Part shown: positions 57,105 through 64,000 of the stretch, one piece after another
How positions within the stretch are numbered: position 1 is the first letter of the stretch
Layout of the letters: every line of letters begins with the position of its first letter
Assembly (NCBI GenBank): GCA_015066525.1
Contig: SVOG01000042.1
Span: 1 to 64,000, forward strand
Origin: Oscillospiraceae bacterium
GTDB taxonomy: Bacteria > Bacillota > Clostridia > Oscillospirales > Acutalibacteraceae
Reading direction: 5' to 3'
DNA length: 64,000 nt
Translations under genes and position numbers: made by a program
Notes under the pieces: generated by a model
Told to the model about the DNA's origin: nothing
What the model saw: only the letters and a program-made list of their open reading frames with translations
The model's database searches: none

Positions 57105-59414
57105 TCAGTCCCCGATAGCACTAAAATATTCCTGCGCGATGCGGACGCTCTCCATCGCGTCCTTCGCATAATAATCGGCGTCAATCATCCGCGCGTACTC
57201 CTTCGTCAGGACGGCGCCGCCGACAAACACCTTCGCATCCGTGTTTTCGTGAATTAAGTGAATCGTCTTTTCCATATTCGGCACCGTCGTCGTCATCAGC
57301 GCCGAAAGTCCCACGAATTTCGCGCCGTGCTCCACCGTCTTTTCGAGCACGGTTTCGCATTTGACATCCTTGCCGAGGTCGATGACGTCAAAACCGTAGT
57401 TTTGCAGCAGCACCTTGACGATATTCTTGCCGATATCGTGGATGTCGCCCTCGACCGTGGCGATGATAATCTTGTCGCCCTTTACCTGGGGCGTACCTTT
57501 TGAGGCAAGGCACGCCTTAATCTCATCAAATGCCGCCTTTGCCGCATCCGCAGCCATCAGCAGTTGGGGCAAAAACAGTTTATTTTTCTCAAATCCGTCT
57601 CCCACGATGTCGAGTGCAGGGATAATATGCGCATTGATAACCTCGAGCGGTGCGGTATCCTGCAACAGCACGCGTGCACAGGAGGCGCTCTCGTCCTTCA
57701 TACCCTTAATAATTGCGTCCTTGAGCGTCACATCGGCGCTCGCCGTTTGCGCGATTTCGACCGCGGTTGCCGAAGCAATGTACTCCGTACAGTTATCGTC
57801 AAGCCCCGCCAGCGCGTTAAACGAATAATAGGCGTTCATCATACTCTGTGACTTCGGATTGATGATACCGCCGCTGAGTCCTGCGCCGAGCGCCTGCGTG
57901 TAAAAGGCAGTATTAATCACTTCTCTATTCGGCAGACCGAAGCTGATATTCGACACGCCGAGTACGGTATTCACACCGAGGGTGTTCTTACAGTAGTCAA
58001 CGACCTTCAGCGTTTCGACCGCATTTTGCTGATTCGTGCTGATCGTCATCGTCAGCGCGTCGATAACAAGGTTTTTCTTGTCAATGCCGTACTCTTTGGC
58101 AGTCTCGATCATCTTCTCGGCAATCTTAATTCTGCTCTCGGCATCCTCGGGAATGCCGCTCTCATCGAGACAGAGACAGACGACCACGCCGCCGTATTTC
58201 TTCGCAAGCGGGAAAATCTCCGCCATGGACTTCGCCTTGCCGTTGACGGAGTTAATCATCGCCTTACCGTTATAGATACGCAGCGCCTTCTCGAGCGCGA
58301 GCGGGTCGGAGGAGTCGAGCTGCAAAGGCGTCGGCAGCACCGACTGGAGTTGATAAACTGCGTCGGTGAGCATCTGTACCTCATCAATCTCAGGCAGTCC
58401 TACGTTGACGTCGAGAATGTGGGCGCCGCAGTCACGCTGCGTAATGCCCTCCTTGAGAATATAATCCATATCGCCGTTTCTCAGCGCTTCCTTAAGCAAT
58501 TTCTTGCCCGTCGGGTTAATGCGCTCGCCGATAACGGCGCTCTTTTTTCCGAGTTCCACGCACTCGCTGTAACTCGACACGAGGGTGGTATGCTTAAAGG
58601 AGGGAGCGCAGTCGGGAATATCTTTTGTCGCGGCAATCAGCGCGCGGATATGGTCGGGATTCGTTCCGCAGCAACCGCCGAGATACGACACGCCGAGGGC
58701 GGCAATCTCCTTCATATATCCCGCAAACTCGTCGGGAGTTACGTTATAGACCGTCTCGCCGTTCACACTCTCGGGCAGTCCCGCGTTCGGGTTTACCATA
58801 ATCGGCGTGGATGAAACGCTGACGAGCTCCTCCACGAGCGGTATCATCTGTTTCGGACCGAGTCCGCAGTTAAAACCGATAACATCGACGCCGAGTCCCT
58901 CGCACATGGCGACCGCCGTTTTCACATCGGCGCCTGTAAGCAGTCTTCCCTTTTCGTCAAAAATCATCGAGACAAAGACGGGCAGGTCGCAGTTTTCCTT
59001 AGCCGCGAGCACAGCCGCCTTGATTTCATAGGTGTCTCCCATTGTTTCAATCAAAACGAAATCCGCGCCGTCGGCTCCCGCCTTGACCACCTCGGCATAA
59101 AGGGACACGCAATCCTCAAAATCGAGGTCACCCATCGGTTTCAGCAGTTTTCCCGTCGGTCCGAGGTCGAGCGCAACCTTTTTGCCTGCCTTCTTCGCGA
59201 GGGCAACGCCCGCGCGCACAATCTCGGCACAGTTTTCGTATTTCAGCGGATTCGCGCCGAAGGTGTTGGCGGTAATAATATCCGCGCCCGCCTCGGCGTA
59301 TGCCCGATGCACGCGCAGGACACGCTCGGGGTCGGTGATATTCAGTTGTTCGGGAAGCTCTCCCGCTGCCAGCTGCAACATCGTTCCCATTCCGCCGTCA
59401 AAATACTGTATCAT
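57105..59414 (-). CDS. metH: Cobalamin-dependent methionine synthase (Hcy-MT, pterin and B12 domains; no activation domain)
   Basis: DGGMGTMLQ, GGCCGTNPDHI, GERINPTGKKLLKEAL, B12-binding VEGDIHDIGKNIV. Confidence 0.94.
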   Translation of the reverse strand: MIQYFDGGMGTMLQLAAGELPEQLNITDPERVLRVHRAYAEAGADIITANTFGANPLKYENCAEIVRAGVALAKKAGKKVALDLGPTGKLLKPMGDLDFEDCVSLYAEVVKAGADGADFVLIETMGDTYEIKAAVLAAKENCDLPVFVSMIFDEKGRLLTGADVKTAVAMCEGLGVDVIGFNCGLGPKQMIPLVEELVSVSSTPIMVNPNAGLPESVNGETVYNVTPDEFAGYMKEIAALGVSYLGGCCGTNPDHIRALIAATKDIPDCAPSFKHTTLVSSYSECVELGKKSAVIGERINPTGKKLLKEALRNGDMDYILKEGITQRDCGAHILDVNVGLPEIDEVQMLTDAVYQLQSVLPTPLQLDSSDPLALEKALRIYNGKAMINSVNGKAKSMAEIFPLAKKYGGVVVCLCLDESGIPEDAESRIKIAEKMIETAKEYGIDKKNLVIDALTMTISTNQQNAVETLKVVDYCKNTLGVNTVLGVSNISFGLPNREVINTAFYTQALGAGLSGGIINPKSQSMMNAYYSFNALAGLDDNCTEYIASATAVEIAQTASADVTLKDAIIKGMKDESASCARVLLQDTAPLEVINAHIIPALDIVGDGFEKNKLFLPQLLMAADAAKAAFDEIKACLASKGTPQVKGDKIIIATVEGDIHDIGKNIVKVLLQNYGFDVIDLGKDVKCETVLEKTVEHGAKFVGLSALMTTTVPNMEKTIHLIHENTDAKVFVGGAVLTKEYARMIDADYYAKDAMESVRIAQEYFSAIGD

Positions 59415-59431
59415 AGTGTTTTCTCCAAAAA

Positions 59432-59517
59432 CAGTTTTGAGTTGCTAAACATTAGTATCTTCTCGATGCCTTGCGCAGCTCAAAACTCAATGCTCAAAAC
59501 TTGTGAGCGCAGCGAAC
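59432..59517. repeat. Intergenic heptad/inverted-repeat element
   Basis: agttttgagttg ... cagctcaaaactcaatgctcaaaacttgtgagcgcagcg. Confidence 0.6.
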
Positions 59518-60080
59518 TACTCATCGGCAATGCCGATGATTGCCGTAACGCTTTTAGTCGGTATCATTTCAAAGGTATCGGTCAGGGTAACGCCGATACG
59601 CTTGGTTATCTCAATCAGGTCAAAAACCTGCTTCTGCGCTGAAATATCGAGGTCAAAATATCCCGGTGAGTACCGCTGACGCAGGGCGACGCCCTCCGTC
59701 TCTTTTATCTGCTCCTCGAGTGCGTCGCAGACTTCCTCAATCTTACACGCCGCAGCCGCCTGCAGTGCCATCGCGAGCGCCACATCGGTAGCGGACGCGC
59801 GCTGAATCAAGCGGTCGCACGCCGTGCCGAGCGTCGCGCCGAATACCACCGCGCGCTGACACCCTCTGAGATTGTCAGCGAGATGGCTGCTGCGAAATAC
59901 CGCGCCGCCGATGGTACAAACGTCGCCCTCCACCGTGCAGGCAAAAATGCGGCTGAGCGTTTTCGGCTGTGCCTCATTTTCAATCATCTGAGCCGCCTTG
60001 TCGGCGAGGGCAAGGATATGCGCGTCGGTCGTGTGACTGTTCGTGCGCATATAGCGCAAAATCTCCGCCCTATCCATCAA
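59517..60080 (-). CDS. Standalone methionine synthase activation-domain protein
   Basis: RQRYSPGYFDLDISAQKQVFDLIEITKRIGVTLTDTFEMIPTKSVTAIIGIADE. Confidence 0.88.
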   Translation of the reverse strand: MMDRAEILRYMRTNSHTTDAHILALADKAAQMIENEAQPKTLSRIFACTVEGDVCTIGGAVFRSSHLADNLRGCQRAVVFGATLGTACDRLIQRASATDVALAMALQAAAACKIEEVCDALEEQIKETEGVALRQRYSPGYFDLDISAQKQVFDLIEITKRIGVTLTDTFEMIPTKSVTAIIGIADE

Positions 60081-60936
60081 TGATATCCGACAACCCGTTC
60101 ATAATCGCCGCGGCGACATCGGGCTTGTTCATCGTATAAATATGGATATTATTGACACCGTTTGCCATCAGGTCGATAATCTGCTCGGTTGCATAGATGA
60201 TGCCCGCCTGCTTCATTGACTTCGGGTCGTCGCCGAAGCGCTCCATAATGCGATAAAACTTCTTCGGCACGGAGCAGTTGGACAGTTCGATGCTGCGCAT
60301 AATCTGCTTCGCATTCGTAATCGGCATAATGCCCGCGATAATCGGCACATTGATACCCTTAATGCGGCACATCTCATAGAAATTCAGAAATTTGTCGTTA
60401 TCAAAAAACATCTGCGAGGTCAGAAACTGCGCGCCGCAGTCGACTTTATATTTCAGATAACCGATATCCTCCACGCGGTCGCGGCTCTCGGGATGAATCT
60501 CGGGATAGCATGCGCCGCCGATACAGAAATCGCCCATTTCCTTAATCTCGTTAATCAGTTGATAGGCATGCTCGAAATACTGCTTGTCGGGAAAAACAAA
60601 GCCCTCGGGAATATCGCCGCGCAGCGCAAGGATATTCTCAATTCCGTTTTCCTGGAGTTCATTCACCACATGATGAATCTTGTCGCGGGTGGAGGTAAGG
60701 CAGGTGAGATGCGATAGGGGTGCCACGCCGCTATTCTTAATCTCGTTGGCAATCTCGGTCGTAAATCCCGACTGCGTGCCCGCTGCACCGTAGGTCACGC
60801 TCATAAAAGACGGCTTTGCGTCGCACATCTCGCGCACAACCGTCTTCGTGCTCTCGATCTTGTCCCACTGCTTGGGAGGGAACACCTCGAAGGAAACCGT
60901 CACTCTGCTTTTTTGAAGAATCTCGCTGATTTTCAT
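60070..60936 (-). CDS. metF: Methylenetetrahydrofolate reductase
   Basis: VSFEVFPPKQWDKIEST; MSVTYGAAGTQSGFT; LTCLTSTRDKIHHVVNELQENGIENILALRGDIP. Confidence 0.95.
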   Translation of the reverse strand: MKISEILQKSRVTVSFEVFPPKQWDKIESTKTVVREMCDAKPSFMSVTYGAAGTQSGFTTEIANEIKNSGVAPLSHLTCLTSTRDKIHHVVNELQENGIENILALRGDIPEGFVFPDKQYFEHAYQLINEIKEMGDFCIGGACYPEIHPESRDRVEDIGYLKYKVDCGAQFLTSQMFFDNDKFLNFYEMCRIKGINVPIIAGIMPITNAKQIMRSIELSNCSVPKKFYRIMERFGDDPKSMKQAGIIYATEQIIDLMANGVNNIHIYTMNKPDVAAAIMNGLSDIIDG

Positions 60937-60999
60937 ACAAATCACCCTAAATTGATATAAAATAAATTATAGCACGAATTCCTACTTTGTCAATATGAT

Positions 61000-62370
61000 T
61001 TAACTGAGGATGGCGGTGACAATCGTATCGGCAGGGACAAAAAGCGTTTGGCAAAACGCACCGTCGTAAACGGTCGTCAGTTTCTCCTGCTGATTCGAAG
61101 AAATCACCCGCATCGTGCTGAAATCGCCCGCGATGTCGAGCGTGTTATCCGCGCCTTCATTCACCGCGACAAGCACCGTTTTACCCTCGGGTGTGCGGAA
61201 AGCGAAGGCGTTAAAGTCGTTATTGTCCTCCGTCGGGCGCAGACCGATATCGAGCGCCACGGAACCCTTCGGAACATATTTAGAGAAATGCGCGTAGCCG
61301 TAGTAACGCTCGGCAACGCTCCACTCGCTGAAGTCCGCACTCGCGGAAATCAGGCTGTCGGCATAGTCAAGACCGTCCTCGTGTTTTGCAATCCCGTTTA
61401 CGGCAACCCACGAGGTCCAGGTAACCGCCCGGCAGATGGTCATATCCTGCCCGATAATGCGCGCGGTAATCAGCGCGCCCTTGAAGTCACGCGTATGATG
61501 CTTACACGGCAGCTCGCACCACTCCGTCATATCGAAACGATACTGCGGGTGCGCCATCACAATCTGCTTGCAGAATTCGCGGCGTGATTCGGGAGAATGA
61601 TCCACATGGTAGGAATGATACGCGATAATATCCGTCACGCTCATAATCTCGTCGTCCGCAAGAATTGCCCAGAGATATTTCGGTGTGGTCTGGAGCAGCT
61701 CACCGCTCTCGGGAATGCAGAGCTTTACGGGCATATTGCGGCGCTTAATCTCCGTGGCGAAAATATGCAGCACCTCGGCAACCTCCTCGGGCTCATAGTG
61801 ACAGCCCTCCTGCCACACGACGTCGCCGCCCCATTTCCACTGCGGCTCGTTAATCGGGCTGATATAATCGACGGGCAGTCCCTCGTCGAGGAAGTGCTGC
61901 GTCACTGTCAGAAAATAATCGGCAAATGCCTTATATTTCGATTTGGGGATATTGCAGGTATGCATCAGCAGTCCGCCCGACGCCTGCCCTGTCGCGGTCT
62001 GGGAGTAATGCGGCGAATTCGCAAAGAGAATCAGGGTGTCAACATTACCCGTCGCCACCGCTTTTTTCATCACCTCGACGGCAGTTTTATCGCGCGAGAA
62101 ATCCCACGAGGTCTCCTCCTTCTCCTTATCGAAGAGCATCATCGACTCCGTTCTGCGCCACGGGTCGGGCACGCGGCAGTTCGTCTCGTCCGTGCCGCCG
62201 CCGACATTATAACGGTAGATATTCAGACCGAGTCCGTCGTCGCCGTAGAGCAAATCAATAATCTTGTCCTGCGTGTCACTGTCCGCGCACGCCTGGCTCC
62301 ACCAGCACGCCGATGTGCCCCAGCCTTTAATAGTCTGTAAATCCTTTGCTGCGTCTAAATGAATTTTCAT
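61000..62370 (-). CDS. Glycoside hydrolase family 30-like protein, no signal peptide
   Basis: IKGWGTSACWW; NIYRYNVGGGTDETNC; FANSPHYSQTATG; YISPINEPQWKW. Confidence 0.87.
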   Translation of the reverse strand: MKIHLDAAKDLQTIKGWGTSACWWSQACADSDTQDKIIDLLYGDDGLGLNIYRYNVGGGTDETNCRVPDPWRRTESMMLFDKEKEETSWDFSRDKTAVEVMKKAVATGNVDTLILFANSPHYSQTATGQASGGLLMHTCNIPKSKYKAFADYFLTVTQHFLDEGLPVDYISPINEPQWKWGGDVVWQEGCHYEPEEVAEVLHIFATEIKRRNMPVKLCIPESGELLQTTPKYLWAILADDEIMSVTDIIAYHSYHVDHSPESRREFCKQIVMAHPQYRFDMTEWCELPCKHHTRDFKGALITARIIGQDMTICRAVTWTSWVAVNGIAKHEDGLDYADSLISASADFSEWSVAERYYGYAHFSKYVPKGSVALDIGLRPTEDNNDFNAFAFRTPEGKTVLVAVNEGADNTLDIAGDFSTMRVISSNQQEKLTTVYDGAFCQTLFVPADTIVTAILS

Positions 62371-62445
62371 AGGACTACCGCCTTTACATTTCAATGAATT
62401 TATTATAAAATTATATTCATAATAAGTCAAACAAAAGGTGCAAAT

Positions 62446-63276
62446 ATGTATAAAAAAATTGAATTAATCGGCACGGACCTCGACGGCACGCTCCTCACCG
62501 ACGACAAAACCCTGTCGCCCGCTACGGTAAATGCCGTCAAAAAAGCCTACGCCGCAGGCATTCATATCGTGCCCATCACGGGCAGACCGCTGAAAGGGAT
62601 TCCCGCCTGCGTGCGCGAACGCGAAGAAATTGAATATATTATCGCCAGTAACGGCGCGCATATCTACGATGTCAAAAATGACAGGGACATCTACTCCGGC
62701 GCCATCGACAGCGAGAAAAGCCGCGCGCTGATTGACCGGCTGCGAAAACTCGACTGTATGTTTGAGCCATTTGCGGATGGCGCGGGATATGCAGAAAAAG
62801 ATGTATTTGACTATTACATCAAAACCTTTCGCGGCACGCCGCTCGAGGATTACTTCTTCTCGTCGCGCATTGTCTGCGAACGCTACGAGAAGTTATTTGA
62901 CGGGAAAAGCCGTCGGGCGGACGAAATCTTCATCAACTGCGCCGACGAAGCAATACGCGAAAGCGTCATTAAAATCACAAATGACCTCGGCGGACTGCAG
63001 TACTGCAATCTCGGCGACCGGTTCATCGAGGTCACGAAGGCAGGCACCGACAAGGGCACGGCACTTGCAAAAATCTGCGCGCATCTCGGCATTTCTGTCG
63101 ACAACACCATCGCCTTCGGCGACGGCGAAAACGATTTACAGTTTATGCAGACGGCGGGCATCTCCGTCGCAATGGAAAACGCCTTCCCCGTCATCAAAAA
63201 CGCCGCCGACATCATCACAAAATCCAATAACGACGACGGCGTGGCAGCCATCCTGAACGAAATACTGCGCCCATAA
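62446..63276 (+). CDS. Cof-type HAD family hydrolase
   Basis: LIGTDLDGTLLTDDKTLSPATVNAV; TDKGTALAKICAHLGISVDNTIAFGDGENDLQFMQTAG. Confidence 0.95.
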   Translation: MYKKIELIGTDLDGTLLTDDKTLSPATVNAVKKAYAAGIHIVPITGRPLKGIPACVREREEIEYIIASNGAHIYDVKNDRDIYSGAIDSEKSRALIDRLRKLDCMFEPFADGAGYAEKDVFDYYIKTFRGTPLEDYFFSSRIVCERYEKLFDGKSRRADEIFINCADEAIRESVIKITNDLGGLQYCNLGDRFIEVTKAGTDKGTALAKICAHLGISVDNTIAFGDGENDLQFMQTAGISVAMENAFPVIKNAADIITKSNNDDGVAAILNEILRP

Positions 63277-63308
63277 TAAAAAGGACAAGATTATTTCTTG
63301 TCCTTTTT
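63277..63308. terminator. Bidirectional terminator
   Basis: aaaaaggacaagattatttcttgtccttttt. Confidence 0.85.
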
Positions 63309-63971
63309 CTGATTGCGCACCACAATCATAAATATCATACCGATGACGCCGCCGATGGTATTCATCATCATATCCGTCACCGTATCAAACAATCCGAGGT
63401 AACCGTACTCGTTTCGAAAACGCGTAATATCGTACGCTGCAGTCTCCTCGCCCGCCTTGGCGAGCTGGAGATTCGTGCCATGCAGGGTATCCATCAGAAA
63501 TTCATAAAACTCCCAGCCCACTGCGATGGAGAGCGCAAACATCAGGCTGAAAATCGCGGCAAGCGTCGCGGCGCATTCCCCCTTCTTGCGCTGGATAATC
63601 ACCGCAAAATCGTAGCCGAACACGGCGCACACCATACCCGACATAATATGCATAAATTCATCAAACCATTTATAGTGGTCAAAAAGCCCGAGATACGAGC
63701 CAAAGACGATGCCGATGAAAATGATGATATTGAGCATCGTCTGATTCAGCGGAGGCACCTCTTCAATAAAGGAGCCGTTGCCGAGTATCTGGAACAAATC
63801 CCACAGATGCGTGAAGATAAAGCAGAACACACTCTCAAATCCCATCACCAAATCGCCGTGGACAAACGAGTACGCGGCGCAAACAATCATCGCCGCGCGC
63901 ACGATAATCCAGAAGATAAGCTGCGCTGCGGGCACGTCCTTATAATTTACTTTTTTCACCTTGTAAGTCAT
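63291..63971 (-). CDS. Multi-TM membrane protein, possibly YjdF/DUF2238-like
   Basis: WFDEFMHIMSGMVCAVFGYDFA; VGWEFYEFLMD; LFDTVTDMMMNTIGGVIGM. Confidence 0.7.
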   Translation of the reverse strand: MTYKVKKVNYKDVPAAQLIFWIIVRAAMIVCAAYSFVHGDLVMGFESVFCFIFTHLWDLFQILGNGSFIEEVPPLNQTMLNIIIFIGIVFGSYLGLFDHYKWFDEFMHIMSGMVCAVFGYDFAVIIQRKKGECAATLAAIFSLMFALSIAVGWEFYEFLMDTLHGTNLQLAKAGEETAAYDITRFRNEYGYLGLFDTVTDMMMNTIGGVIGMIFMIVVRNQKKDKK

Positions 63972-64000
63972 ATCTGTATCCGCCTTGCACTATATTAATG

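Noticed and set aside
1-64000. tRNA/rRNA genes, transposases, toxin-antitoxin or defence systems
   Set aside because: None could be recognised by eye in the ORF track or intergenic regions; a tRNAscan/DefenseFinder run would be needed to exclude small ones.

Overview
64-kb chromosomal window, probably from a gut-type Clostridia/Oscillospiraceae bacterium (taxonomy is inference from protein style). About 59 protein-coding genes are supported. Most are housekeeping: aspS-hisS-mgsA, the mrdA-mreDCB shape operon, prfB, galU, tadA, leuAB, rny, fumC, trxA/TrxR-like/gpx, rlmH, murA, nadBC, and a B12-dependent methionine synthase module. There is one ~12-kb exopolysaccharide locus (24.0-36.3 kb) with Wzz, BY-kinase, a priming transferase, glycosyltransferases, a radical SAM protein, Wzy, Wzx and LicD. 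I found no tRNA, rRNA, CRISPR array, complete prophage or transposase. Points most worth a second look: (1) a cobalamin riboswitch with its own terminator controlling a secreted toroid-like protein (43.8-45.6 kb), a candidate B12 scavenging or binding factor; (2) an exact 52-bp tandem duplication inside the leuA T-box leader; (3) a 167-bp MITE-like element with 15-bp perfect inverted ends between an ABC substrate-binding gene and its permease, plus two other intergenic heptad-repeat elements; (4) a lipase gene frameshifted at a GC run just before its catalytic His region; (5) a thioredoxin reductase-like protein lacking the usual NADPH motif; (6) a ThyX-like orphan protein; (7) a BY-kinase tail encoded by a 6-bp microsatellite; (8) a radical SAM enzyme inside the EPS locus.
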